Part shown: positions 1-8,465 of the stretch, in pieces
How the letters are laid out: each line of letters starts with the position of its first letter
Numbering within the stretch: position 1 is the first letter of the stretch
NCBI GenBank assembly: GCA_011525805.1
Contig: WYBR01000033.1
Location: 1 to 64,000 of the forward strand
DNA length: 64,000 nt
DNA from: Vicinamibacteraceae bacterium
GTDB taxonomy: Bacteria > Planctomycetota > Phycisphaerae > Phycisphaerales > UBA5793
Reading direction: 5' to 3'
Position numbers and translations under genes: made by a program
The notes under the pieces: model-generated
The model's input: the letters and a program-made list of their open reading frames with translations, nothing else
The model's database searches: none
What the model was told of the DNA's origin: nothing

Positions 1-219
1 GTGGCATCGATCGCCGCCGCTCCGGGCGGAGATCGATGCGAACGTGCAAGCGCACTCGTCCTCCCCTGCCCTCGGCACTGCACTCTCGCTCAGAGCAGCG
101 AGCGTGCAGTGGCACCCGCTTGTGCGCGGGGTGGCATCGATCGCCGCCGCTCCGGGCGGAAATCGATGCGAACGTGCAAGCGCACTCGTCCTCTCCTGCC
201 CTCGGAACTGCATACTCTC
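1..219. repeat. Tandem palindromic repeat mosaic
   Basis: A 130-base unit starts at 1 and again at 131; the second copy loses similarity after about 213. Each unit holds a hairpin with stem GCATCGATCGCCGCC (4-18), spacer GCTCCG (19-24) and the matching arm at 25-39, pairing 14 of 15. The first unit also has a second hairpin with arms at 76-90 and 97-111 around CAGAGC. No credible protein is encoded in the first 284 bases. The element may continue beyond the window. Confidence 0.8.
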
Positions 220-284
220 GGCGTGAACTGAACCTGTCCGGCCGGGCGCCGGGCGCGCTCGGCACGGCGCCACTATGATCGCGC

Positions 285-1031
285 ATGTGCGGCCGATTCA
301 CACGCCAATACACCTGGAAGCAGGTGCGCGAGTTTCTCGACCTGCGCCTGCCGGCGCCGGAGGAGATGCTTGCGCCGCGCTACAACGTTGCGCCGACGCA
401 GGCGTCGCCGGTGTGCCGCGTGAATGAGTCCGGCGAGCGCGAACTGGTGCCGATGGTGTGGGGCTTCAAGCCGGCCTGGAGCGATCCGAAGCGCCCGGGG
501 CCAATCAACGCGCGGTGCGAGACGGTGGCGACGAGCCCGATGTTCCGCGCGGCGTTCCGCGCGCGGCGCTGCATCGTGCCCGCCTCCGGGTTTTACGAGT
601 GGAAGCAGACGGGGCGCGGCAAGCAGCCGCACTACATCCGGCCGGCCGATGAGCGAGGCCTCTTCGCCTTTGCCGCGTTGTGGGAGCCGCTGGCCGAAGG
701 CGATGAGCGCGGGACGGGCGAGGCGGCTCGGGGGACGTTCACGATTCTCACGACCCGGCCCAACGCGCTGCTCACCTCCATCCACGACCGCATGCCGGTG
801 ATTCTGCGGCCGGAGAACTTTCAGGCGTGGCTGAGCGCGACCGAGGCGCCGCGAGACGTCTTCGATCCCTTCCCGGCCGAGGAGATGGCGGCGTATCCGA
901 TCTCGACGCGCGTCAACAGCCCGCGCCACGATGATGCGAAACTCATCGAGCGCGCGGAGGAATCGACGGGCGAGGGGGAGGCGGGGCTGTTCGAGACGAA
1001 GCCGACGCGGCGGCGAAGAACGAAGAAGTGA
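285..1031 (+). CDS. yedK: SRAP (SOS response-associated peptidase) family protein, YedK/HMCES-like
   Basis: This 248-residue protein belongs to the SRAP family, which protects abasic sites in single-stranded DNA by forming a covalent link through Cys2 once the initiator Met is removed. The family signatures are visible: MCGRFT at the N-terminus with Cys2, RYNVAPT with Asn34, GFYEW with Glu105, and SIHDRMP with His167. The length is close to the usual 220-250 residues. The C-terminus after about residue 225 is a basic tail ending TRRRRTKK. The ATG start is fixed by the need for Cys2. It stands alone between two repeat mosaics. Family assignment is very secure; in vivo role is by analogy. Confidence 0.95.
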   Translation: MCGRFTRQYTWKQVREFLDLRLPAPEEMLAPRYNVAPTQASPVCRVNESGERELVPMVWGFKPAWSDPKRPGPINARCETVATSPMFRAAFRARRCIVPASGFYEWKQTGRGKQPHYIRPADERGLFAFAALWEPLAEGDERGTGEAARGTFTILTTRPNALLTSIHDRMPVILRPENFQAWLSATEAPRDVFDPFPAEEMAAYPISTRVNSPRHDDAKLIERAEESTGEGEAGLFETKPTRRRRTKK

Positions 1032-1064
1032 CGGGCGAGGGGGATCGCTCTCTCCAGCACGTTC

Positions 1065-1522
1065 GCCATGCTTCGCCCAGAGCGGCGAAGCATGGCACCG
1101 CGCAGGAGGTGCGGCGCGATGTCCTGAGTCCAACATCAGGGGCCGTGCCATGCATTGACTCGCTCTGGAGTCAATGCATGCCGTGCGGGCAAAGGTGATC
1201 GTGGGGTGCCATGCATTGACTCGCTCTGGAGTCAATGCATGCCGTGCGGGCAGAGGCGCTCGTCCTCGCTCGCGCTTCGGCCTGGTAGGGAGGCGCGATA
1301 CGTCGGCGTTTGCACGTTCGCATCGATCTCCGCCCAGAGCGGCGGCGATCGATGGCACCCCCGCTCTTTCCTGGGTGCCACTGCACGCTCGCGGCTCTGA
1401 GCGAGAGTGCAGTGCGAAGGGCTGGGACGCTCGTCCTCGCTCGCGCTTCGGCCTGGTAGGGAGGCGCGATACGTCGGCGTTTGCACGTTCGCCATGCTTC
1501 GCCCAAAGCGGCGAAGCATGGC
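1065..1522. repeat. Mosaic of six palindromes with CAGAGC/GCTCTG centres
   Basis: The 505 bases between yedK and the aldehyde dehydrogenase gene hold repeats and no gene. Palindromes are at 1065-1096 (13-bp perfect stem, centre CAGAGC), 1149-1180 and about 1210-1241 (stem CATGCATTGACTC, centre GCTCTG), 1320-1355 (GCATCGAT stem, centre CAGAGC), 1379-1414 (CACTGCAC stem, centre GCTCTG) and 1491-1522 (as the first, centre CAAAGC). A spacer of about 60 bases is duplicated at about 1258-1320 and 1431-1490. Stems are often bounded by GGGTGCCA or TGGCACC. Confidence 0.85.
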
Positions 1523-1536
1523 ACGGCGCGTGCGAG

Positions 1537-3003
1537 TCATGCGGGGCCGAGTCCCCACGAAACGTACTTGACGCTGGTGTACTCGTGCATGACGTGTCGG
1601 CCGCCTTCGCGGCCGAAGCCGGACTGCTTGACCCCGCCGAAGGGCGCCTGGGCGGTGGATGGCAGGCCGTCGTTGGCGCCGACGATGCCGTACTCGAGGG
1701 CCTCGGCGACGCGCATGAGCCGGCTCGCATCGCGGGTGTAGAAGTAGGCGGCCAGGCCGTAGGGCGAGTCGTTGGCCAGCGCGATCGCCTCGTCGTCGCT
1801 CGTGAACGCGCGCAGCGGCGCGACGGGGCCGAAGGTCTCTTCGCGGCCGATGCGCATGTCGGCGTTGAGGCCGTCGATAAGCGTCGGAGAGAAGAAGCGG
1901 TTGGCGAAGCCGGCGCCGACGGAGACGAGATTCCCCCCGGTGCGCACCTTGGCGCCGCGGTCGAGGGCGTCTCGGACGTGGGACTGCACCTTGGCGACGG
2001 CGTCGTCGTCGATGAGCGGTCCGATCTGCGCGTTCTCATCGAACCCCGCGCCGACGCGCAGCGAGGCCATGGCGCGCGCGAGGCCCGCGGCGAACTTCTC
2101 ATAGACCGATTCGTGGACGAAGAAGCGGTTGGCGCAGACGCAGGTCTGGCCGGTGTTGCGGAACTTGCTCGCCATCGCGCCCGCCACGGCGGCGTCGATG
2201 TCGGCATCCTCGAAGACGATGAAAGGGGCGTGCCCGCCGAGCTCGAGGCTCAGGCGCACGACGTGGTCGGCCGCCTGGCGCATCAGCACCTTGCCGACTT
2301 CGGTGCTGCCGGTGAAGGAGACTTTGCGCACGGCGTCATGGCGGAAGATCTCGGCGCCGATGGCTCGGGGATCGCCGGTGATGATGTTGATCACGCCGGG
2401 GGGCAGGCCGGCCTCGAGGGCGAGTTCGCCCAGCGCGATGGCGGACAAGGGCGTCTGCTCGGCGGGCTTGACGATGAAGGTGTTGCCGCAGGCGAGGGCC
2501 GGGCCGAGTTTGCGGGTGATCATCGCGCTGGGGAAGTTCCAGGGCGTGATGGCGGCGACGACGCCGATGCTCTGGCGGAGGATGAGGATGCGCTTGTCGC
2601 GATGGCCGGCGGGAATGGTCTCGCCGTAGAGGCGCTTGCCCTCTTCGGCGGCCCAGGAGAGGAAGGAAGCGGCGTAGGCGATCTCGCCGCGCGACTCGGA
2701 GATGGGCTTGCCCTGCTCGAGGGTCATGAGGTGGGCGAGTCGCGGGCGGTCACGCATCATGAGGTCGGCCAGAGCGCGGAGCAGGTCGCCGCGCTCGGCG
2801 GCGGTGCGGCTGCGCCAGTCGGGCCAGGCGGCCTGCGCGGCCTCGATGGCCTGGCGAGTCTCGGCCGCGCCGCAGAGGGGGACGTGGGCGACCAGGCGGT
2901 CGGTCGCGGGGTCGGTGACGGGGAAGGCGCCGCTGTCGGCGGCGCCGACCCACTGTCCGCCGATGAGGTTGCGGGATTCGATTCTGAAGTCGTTGGTATT
3001 CAT
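1537..3003 (-). CDS. gabD: NAD(P)-dependent succinate-semialdehyde dehydrogenase family
   Basis: A 488-residue aldehyde dehydrogenase closest in style to succinate-semialdehyde dehydrogenase, which oxidises succinate semialdehyde to succinate. Seen in the sequence: the N-terminal YIGG-like LIGGQWV, the cofactor segment ITPWNFP (about 152-158), FTGSTEVG (230-237), the general base Glu254 in LELGG, the nucleophile Cys288 in GQTCVC, and the C-terminal FGGVKQSGFGREGG. Length is normal for the family. It is a single gene on the minus strand. Substrate choice within the family cannot be fixed from sequence, so glutarate- or other semialdehydes are possible. Confidence 0.85.
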   Translation of the reverse strand: MNTNDFRIESRNLIGGQWVGAADSGAFPVTDPATDRLVAHVPLCGAAETRQAIEAAQAAWPDWRSRTAAERGDLLRALADLMMRDRPRLAHLMTLEQGKPISESRGEIAYAASFLSWAAEEGKRLYGETIPAGHRDKRILILRQSIGVVAAITPWNFPSAMITRKLGPALACGNTFIVKPAEQTPLSAIALGELALEAGLPPGVINIITGDPRAIGAEIFRHDAVRKVSFTGSTEVGKVLMRQAADHVVRLSLELGGHAPFIVFEDADIDAAVAGAMASKFRNTGQTCVCANRFFVHESVYEKFAAGLARAMASLRVGAGFDENAQIGPLIDDDAVAKVQSHVRDALDRGAKVRTGGNLVSVGAGFANRFFSPTLIDGLNADMRIGREETFGPVAPLRAFTSDDEAIALANDSPYGLAAYFYTRDASRLMRVAEALEYGIVGANDGLPSTAQAPFGGVKQSGFGREGGRHVMHEYTSVKYVSWGLGPA

Positions 3004-3031
3004 GTGGTTTACTCCAGCGCTCAGGGCCGAA

Positions 3032-3070
3032 GCGCGCTCCGCTCCGCAGAGCCTGCGCGTCGCGGCTAAC
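3032..3070 (-). repeat. REP class 2 copy overlapping the mscK-like stop codon
   Basis: One copy of the GTTAGCCGCGAC...GGCTCTGCGGAG element, read on the minus strand. The TAG of its left end is the stop codon of the channel gene at 3066-6725. Confidence 0.8.
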
Positions 3071-6000
3071 CGGCGGCGCCCTTGTCGTCAGCCGGCGCCT
3101 CCGGCACATCAACGCCCGCCAAGGGCAGCGCGGCGCTGATCGTGCGGATGTGAATGTCGCGCTGCGGGAAGGCGATCTCGACGCCGGCCTTGCGGAACTC
3201 GTCGTCGATGGCGAAGTTGACGAAGTCGCGCGCGTCGATGAAGTGCTTGATGTGGGGGATGAAGAAGCGGAGTTCGAAGTTGAGCGCGTTGTCGCCAAAC
3301 CCGATGAAGACGGCTCGGGGCGGAGGATCCTTGAGGATCAACTCGCACTTGTTGGCGACCTTGAGCAACAGCGACCGGGCCAGCCGCGTGTCCGAGCCGT
3401 AGGCGATTCCGATGGGAATCTCGAGGCGCAGCGTGGGGTCGGAGAGCGTCCAGTTGATGAGTTGGCCGGTGATGAACTCCTTGTTCGGGACGATGAGTTC
3501 CTTGCGGCTCCACTCGGTGATGGTGGTGGCGCGCATGCGGATGCGGGCGACCTCGCCGGAGATGTTGCCGATGGTGACGGTGTCGCCGACGCGCACCGGG
3601 CGCTCAATGAGAATAATCAGGCCGGAAATGAAGTTGGCGAAGATCTCCTGGAGTCCGAAGGCCAGGCCGAAGGTGAGCGCGGCGGCGAGCCACTGGATCT
3701 TCGACCACCCGATGCCGACGGCGCCGAAGGTGATCGCCACGCCGACGATGACGATGACGTAGCGCACGATCGTCGAGATGGCGTAGCGGCTGCCGGCGTC
3801 GAGGGGAAGGCGCTGGAGAATGGCGATCTCGAGCAGGCCCGGGATGTTGCGCGTCAGGATGAGCGTCACGACGCCGATCACGACGGCGATGATGAGGTCG
3901 GCGATGGTGACGCGCTGGACGGGCGCGGCGGCGGCGCCGCCGGCCGACTCGGGCTGGACCGAACCGAGGGGCAGGACCGGGGCGGCGCCGGCGCCGGACC
4001 CGCCCGAGGGCGCGGCCGAACCGTTCGATCCTGAAGGAACGTCCGGCGCGGGCGGGGCGGCGCCGACGACCGCGAGGCTCGGCGGCCGCTCGCTCACGAC
4101 TTCGACGGGTCCGAATCGCGGCCAGAGTTCAAACTGATCGAGCAGTCCGAGGGCCGGCAGGGCGTCGTTCCAGATGCCCCAGAGGGCGAAGAGCGCCGTG
4201 AGCACCGCGGCGCTGCGGAAGAGTTGGACGGTCTGGGCGTTGGCGGCGGGCAAGTCGATCTCGTCTTCGCTGATCGCGGAGGACTCCCCTTCGGCGCTGC
4301 CGCCGCTCTGCGCCTGCTCCTGCGCGGCGGCGCGTCGCTTGAGGGCCTGCTCGATGGCGACGCGGCGCCGCGCCACCCAGAGCCAGCGATAGAAGAACGC
4401 CGAGCCGATCACCATCAGCAGGCCGAGCAGAAACGTCCGCGCCAGTCCTTCCTGGAGGCGCTGAGCGGAGTAGAAATATCCCAGGCCGGTGAGGACGGCC
4501 AGGAAGATCGGCAGGCCGAGCAGAACCAGAAACCACAGGACGCTGAAGCGCGCCAGCCAGCCGCCGCGGATCGGGTCGAAGTAGGTGCGCAGGACCGGGC
4601 CGTGCGGCCGAAGGATCTTCTGAACGAAGAGGGCGAGGACAACCATCCCGGCGATGAAGGTCAGGCGGGCCAGCGGCTCGCTCGCCAGCGCATGCCCTTC
4701 GCTGTTCACGATTCGGAAGAGCGCCTCCGCGGGCACGACGAAGCAGGTGAGCCAGAAGAGACTGCGTCGGACGGCGGCGACGGCCTCCCGCGGCCAGCGG
4801 AGGTGCACTTCGGCGAATCCCCCGCCTCGGCACGCCTGGCGACCTACCTCCAGCGCCAGCCAGACGAGCGAGGCGGAGCGCAGCGCCTCGACCATCGACT
4901 GCATTTCGGCCGGCCCCTGGGCATTGGCGGCAAAGGCCATCGACACGATGAGCAGCAGCAGCGGCCAACGGAGCGACTCAAGCAACAGCAGCCCCATGGC
5001 CTTGAAGGTCGGACGGAAGGACGGGTGCAGGCGGTCGCGGTCGAGTTCCTCCCCGAGGCGCGCCCTGGCGCGCTTGAGTCGCGGCGCGGAGACGAGCAGG
5101 AGGATCCACGCCGCGACGGGAACGAGCAGGCCGACGAAGCGCACGGGATCGCGTACAACGCTCTCCCGCATCGAGCCGTAGACCTGGGCCCAGAGTCCCT
5201 GGTCGCCGAAGCGCGCGAGGGAGGCGGCGGCGGCGGGCACGTCGCTCCAATCGAGGGGCGAGGCGCTGCGAATCCACAGAATGTGCTCGTCGATGAAGGC
5301 CGCGTAATCCTGCGTGACGCGCACGAGATCGCGCTCGGCGGCGTCGGCCTCGGAGAGTTCATCGCTCAGGTCGCGCGTGGTCTCGATGATCTGGCCGAGC
5401 AGGCCGCTGGAGACGCGGAGTTCCTCCGTGGCGCGCTCCTTAATCGCTTCGCGCTCCTCGGCTGGAACTTCCGGGCCGAGCGCGGCGACGATCCGCTCGA
5501 CCGCGGCGCCGATGTCCTTGATCTCGTCGCGGCGGCGCTCGTACTCGAATTGCGACCCCAGCGCTTCGGACAACTGCTGCTGGCGGCGGCGGATCTGCTG
5601 CTGGTGGAAGCGGACGCTGGGCAGTTCGCCGCGGCGCGAGCCGAGGATGATGCCGACCGTGTTCGTCAGACCGGCCCGTTGAATCTCCTCGAAACTGCGG
5701 AGGAACTGGGCGCGAACGGACGCGAGGCTGCTCTCGACGGCCTGTCGGTCTTTCTGCGCCTGCTGGTGGCGGCTGACGAGTTGCTCGTGGTGGGCGGCGA
5801 GTTCGGTGCGCTCTTCGAGCCGCGCCTTGATGACTTCGTGCTCGTTGGCGGCCTGGCGGAGGGCCCGCTTGGCGTCGGAGGCGATGCGGCGGGCCTCCGC
5901 CTCGCGGGCCTCGTTGAGCCGCTGCCGCCACGCCTCGACGCGCCGCTCCGACTGCGTGACGAGCCGCGCCGCCCGGTCCTGCCGGGCGCGGAGGCTCTCG

Positions 6001-6725
6001 CGGCGGGCCTCGATCGACGCCTGCTCCTTCTCCAGCGACGCCACCGTCTGCTCCAGAGAGCGCCGCCGCACCATCAGACGCAGCAACTCGGAGCGCGACG
6101 CCGGATCGAGCGCCCCGAGCGTGGTGCGGCTGGCGATCTCATCGGCGACCGACTGGATCTCCTGCCGCGTGCGGGCGATGACGCCGGGAATCTCCTCGCG
6201 CAGGCGGGTGCGCGACTGGGCTTCGTTCTCGAGGGCGAGGGCCTCCTCGCGCGCGGCCTTGAGTTCGGCGTCGGCCTGGGCCAGCCCCTGCTCCAACTGC
6301 TGGACGGACTGCTCCGCGGGGACTTCGACGGCGGGCGGAGGCTGGGCGAGTTCGGCCCGGATCTGCTCGAGGAGGATCGGCGCGTTGGCCACGCGCTGGT
6401 CGAGGTCGGCGATCTTCGCCAGCGCCGCCTCGATCGTCTTGAGGTCGGCCAGGATGCTCGTGAGCAGGTCGCGCACGGCGGGGCGCCGGGCCTCATCCAC
6501 CTCCGGCAGAGCGGCGAGCGCGCTCTCGAACGAACTCCGCTCCCCTTCGGTCAGGCGCGGGAGGATGTCGCGCACGAGCGAGGCAATGTCGGGCGGCGCG
6601 GGGGGCGGCGCTTCGGCCTGTCGGCCCCAGGCCGGCGGCAGCGAGGTAAGCAGCAGGGCAACGGCGAGAAGCAGCGCGGAAGCGCCGGAGCCACCAGTCC
6701 GTTGACGCGCGGAGCGAAGGAGCAT
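3066..6725 (-). CDS. Large mechanosensitive ion channel (MscS/MscK family)
   Basis: A 1219-residue channel of the long MscS class that opens under membrane tension to relieve osmotic shock. An N-terminal signal segment (about 15-35, LLLAVALLLTSLPPAWG) is followed by a long Glu/Arg/Ala-rich coiled-coil periplasmic region to about residue 500. Several membrane spans follow. A low-complexity Gly/Ser/Ala/Pro linker lies near 880-920. The C-terminal MscS core contains the pore helix with LTFGLAFGLQEIFANF, then LIERPVRVGDTV and the beta domain with IVPNKEF. Length is like MscK. The stop codon TAG falls in a REP. The start has no strong ribosome-binding site. Confidence 0.92.
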   Translation of the reverse strand: MLLRSARQRTGGSGASALLLAVALLLTSLPPAWGRQAEAPPPAPPDIASLVRDILPRLTEGERSSFESALAALPEVDEARRPAVRDLLTSILADLKTIEAALAKIADLDQRVANAPILLEQIRAELAQPPPAVEVPAEQSVQQLEQGLAQADAELKAAREEALALENEAQSRTRLREEIPGVIARTRQEIQSVADEIASRTTLGALDPASRSELLRLMVRRRSLEQTVASLEKEQASIEARRESLRARQDRAARLVTQSERRVEAWRQRLNEAREAEARRIASDAKRALRQAANEHEVIKARLEERTELAAHHEQLVSRHQQAQKDRQAVESSLASVRAQFLRSFEEIQRAGLTNTVGIILGSRRGELPSVRFHQQQIRRRQQQLSEALGSQFEYERRRDEIKDIGAAVERIVAALGPEVPAEEREAIKERATEELRVSSGLLGQIIETTRDLSDELSEADAAERDLVRVTQDYAAFIDEHILWIRSASPLDWSDVPAAAASLARFGDQGLWAQVYGSMRESVVRDPVRFVGLLVPVAAWILLLVSAPRLKRARARLGEELDRDRLHPSFRPTFKAMGLLLLESLRWPLLLLIVSMAFAANAQGPAEMQSMVEALRSASLVWLALEVGRQACRGGGFAEVHLRWPREAVAAVRRSLFWLTCFVVPAEALFRIVNSEGHALASEPLARLTFIAGMVVLALFVQKILRPHGPVLRTYFDPIRGGWLARFSVLWFLVLLGLPIFLAVLTGLGYFYSAQRLQEGLARTFLLGLLMVIGSAFFYRWLWVARRRVAIEQALKRRAAAQEQAQSGGSAEGESSAISEDEIDLPAANAQTVQLFRSAAVLTALFALWGIWNDALPALGLLDQFELWPRFGPVEVVSERPPSLAVVGAAPPAPDVPSGSNGSAAPSGGSGAGAAPVLPLGSVQPESAGGAAAAPVQRVTIADLIIAVVIGVVTLILTRNIPGLLEIAILQRLPLDAGSRYAISTIVRYVIVIVGVAITFGAVGIGWSKIQWLAAALTFGLAFGLQEIFANFISGLIILIERPVRVGDTVTIGNISGEVARIRMRATTITEWSRKELIVPNKEFITGQLINWTLSDPTLRLEIPIGIAYGSDTRLARSLLLKVANKCELILKDPPPRAVFIGFGDNALNFELRFFIPHIKHFIDARDFVNFAIDDEFRKAGVEIAFPQRDIHIRTISAALPLAGVDVPEAPADDKGAAG

Positions 6726-6764
6726 TCCGGATGGTAGGGCCGGCCGCTTCGTGGTGGGCCGAGC

Positions 6765-7931
6765 CTACGGCGAGGCGTTCGCATGGTGGTTGTCGGAGGC
6801 GGAAGAAGGGGCGCGCCGCCGGCGCCGGCGGATCCAGCCGAAGCGGCGGAAGAGCAGGAGGGTCGTCGCCGCCACGGTCGCCATGAGCAGCAGCACGAGC
6901 GGATACCCCCACTTCATGTACAGTTCGGGCATGTTCCAGCGCGACTTCTCGGGGTCGTAGTGGAAGTTCATGCCGTAGACGCCGGCGATGAAGGTGAGGG
7001 GCATGAAGACGGTGCCGATGATCGCCAGCACCTTCATGACTTCGTTGGTGCGCTGGCCGATCTGCGAGAGGTAGACCTCCATCAGACTCGTCGCCATCTC
7101 GCGGTGCGCCTCGACGAGGTCGATGAGTTGCACGACGTGGTCGTAGCAGTCGCGGAGGTAGACCCGCGTCTCGGCGGAGATCAGCGGCGTCTCGCTGCGC
7201 AGGAGCATGTTGAGCGGATCGCGCAGCGGCCAGACGGCGCGGCGGAGGCTGAGCAGACTGCGGCGGATCGAGTGCAGTTCGCCGAGAATGCCGTCGTGAG
7301 GACGCGCCAGCACTTCCTCCTCCAGCGCCTCAATCCGCTCGCCGAGCGTCTCGAGGAGCGGAAAGTAGGAGTCGATCGCGGCATCGAGGATGGCGTAGGC
7401 GAGGTAGTCAGCCCCGCGCCGGCGGAAGCGCCCATTCGCCTCCTTGAGCCGTTCGCGGATCGGATCGAAGCAGTCGCCCGCGTACTCCTGGAAGGTGGCG
7501 ACGGCGTTGGCCTTGAGGCAGATGCTCATCTGCTCGGTGTGCAGGTCTCCGGCGGCCTGCGGCATGCGCACGACGATGTAGAGGTATTCAGCGTACTCCT
7601 CGACCTTGGGGCGCTGGTAGACGTTGCAGATGTCCGCGACGGTGAGCATGTGCAGGCCGAGGCGCTCGCCGATGGCGGCGATGGCGGCGCCGTCTCCGAC
7701 GCCGTCGATGTTGATCCAGACCGTTTCGTAGCCGCCTTCGCCCAGGGAAATCTGGGCAGCGCTCGGCGCCTCGCGGTCCTTTACGCCCGCGTCGCCGAAG
7801 GAGATGACGCGGATGCGCGAGGGGGCGGCGGCCGGATCAAGCGCGATCGTGCCGGGGCTGGCGCCGGGGGGCGGGCGGCGGATGCGGCGGCGCGTGGCCT
7901 TGCGCTTCTTCGAACTCAGCCGGCTCATCAT
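6765..7931 (-). CDS. corA: CorA-type divalent cation transporter
   Basis: A 388-residue magnesium/cobalt transporter of the CorA family. Two C-terminal membrane helices carry the signature YGMNF at about 319-323, with the preceding pore helix MKVLAIIGTVFMPLTFIAGV. The N-terminal two thirds is the soluble funnel domain. The tail is very basic (RRRRRR). The start chosen is the ATG at 7931, with GGAG about seven bases upstream; a second ATG directly follows. An open frame runs further upstream but crosses a tRNA gene and a REP, so it is not coding. It lies 39 bases upstream of the MscS-type channel gene, in the same direction. Confidence 0.93.
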   Translation of the reverse strand: MMSRLSSKKRKATRRRIRRPPPGASPGTIALDPAAAPSRIRVISFGDAGVKDREAPSAAQISLGEGGYETVWINIDGVGDGAAIAAIGERLGLHMLTVADICNVYQRPKVEEYAEYLYIVVRMPQAAGDLHTEQMSICLKANAVATFQEYAGDCFDPIRERLKEANGRFRRRGADYLAYAILDAAIDSYFPLLETLGERIEALEEEVLARPHDGILGELHSIRRSLLSLRRAVWPLRDPLNMLLRSETPLISAETRVYLRDCYDHVVQLIDLVEAHREMATSLMEVYLSQIGQRTNEVMKVLAIIGTVFMPLTFIAGVYGMNFHYDPEKSRWNMPELYMKWGYPLVLLLMATVAATTLLLFRRFGWIRRRRRRAPSSASDNHHANASP

Positions 7932-7977
7932 CGCTCCGTGAAGGGTGGTCGATCGGAACGCGACGGTCTTGATGCAT

Positions 7978-8005
7978 CCCACGATTCGCAGAGCCTCATC
8001 GTGGG
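7978..8005. repeat. REP class 1 palindrome
   Basis: Stem CCCACGAT / ATCGTGGG around TCGCAGAGCCTC, between corA and tRNA-Arg(TCG). Confidence 0.85.
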
Positions 8006-8022
8006 CGGGGGGCGGATTGGAA

Positions 8023-8096
8023 CGCGCCCGGCAGGACTCGAACCTGCAACCCTCGGTTCCGAAGACCGATGCTCTGTCCAATTGAGCTACGGGCGC
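8023..8096 (-). tRNA. tRNA-Arg (anticodon TCG)
   Basis: A complete 74-base cloverleaf: acceptor GCGCCCG/CGGGCGC, D stem GCTC/GAGC, anticodon stem TCGGT/ACCGA with loop CTTCGGA, and T arm GCAGG-TTCGAGT-CCTGC. No CCA is encoded. It reads CGA and related arginine codons. Confidence 0.96.
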
Positions 8097-8242
8097 AACG
8101 CCGGGGCGGGTGCCCGGCGCACCGCATCGCCTCGACGGAAATGAGGGTAGCACCGGCCCTGAGATGGGCAACCGCGTCCGGCACTGGCCTCCCTATCGTA
8201 TAGACGGTATCTTTGCCGTGCGGTTCGAGAGCGGACCGCCGG

Positions 8243-8316
8243 GCACCCGTAGCTCAGCAGGATAGAGCAGCGGTTTCCTAAATCGCAGGTCGCAGGTTCG
8301 AATCCCGCCGGGTGCG
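8243..8316 (+). tRNA. tRNA-Arg (anticodon CCT)
   Basis: A 74-base cloverleaf with acceptor GCACCCG/CGGGTGC, D stem GCTC/GAGC, anticodon stem GCGGT/ATCGC with loop TTCCTAA, and T loop TTCGAAT. The T stem (GCAGG/CCCGC) has one A-C mismatch. It is divergent from tRNA-Arg(TCG), 146 bases away. No CCA is encoded. Confidence 0.93.
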
Positions 8317-8337
8317 CTTCTCGCAGAAAGTCCCACG

Positions 8338-8365
8338 CCCACGATGAGGCTCTGCGAATCGTGGG
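8338..8365. repeat. REP class 1 palindrome
   Basis: Stem CCCACGAT / ATCGTGGG around GAGGCTCTGCGA. A degenerate half copy (CGCGAATCGCGGGGTGC) follows at 8384-8400. Confidence 0.85.
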
Positions 8366-8410
8366 GTGCGTTTCAGGTCTTCGCGCGAATCGCGGGGTGC
8401 ATCCCCCTTC

Positions 8411-8448
8411 GCGCTCCCCTTCGCAGAGCCTTCGGGTCGCGGCTAGAC
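8411..8448 (-). repeat. REP class 2 copy upstream of paaN
   Basis: GCGCTCCCC-TTCGCAGAGCC-TTCGGGTCGCGGC followed by TAGAC. It ends 17 bases before the paaN start, so it lies in the 5' leader. Confidence 0.8.
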
Positions 8449-8465
8449 ATCCAGAGGATCAACAC

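Noticed and set aside
1-278. Three small overlapping plus-strand frames in the first 278 bases
   Set aside because: They repeat the 130-base unit in three frames and carry no ribosome-binding site; this is non-coding repeat DNA.
4224-6737. An 837-codon frame opposite the MscS-type channel gene
   Set aside because: Low-complexity Glu/Ala/Arg/Gly text with no domain; the minus-strand channel is well supported.
7932-8171. An open frame extending corA upstream with the text VAQLDRASVFG
   Set aside because: This text is the well-known translation artefact of a tRNA gene. The region holds tRNA-Arg(TCG) and a REP.
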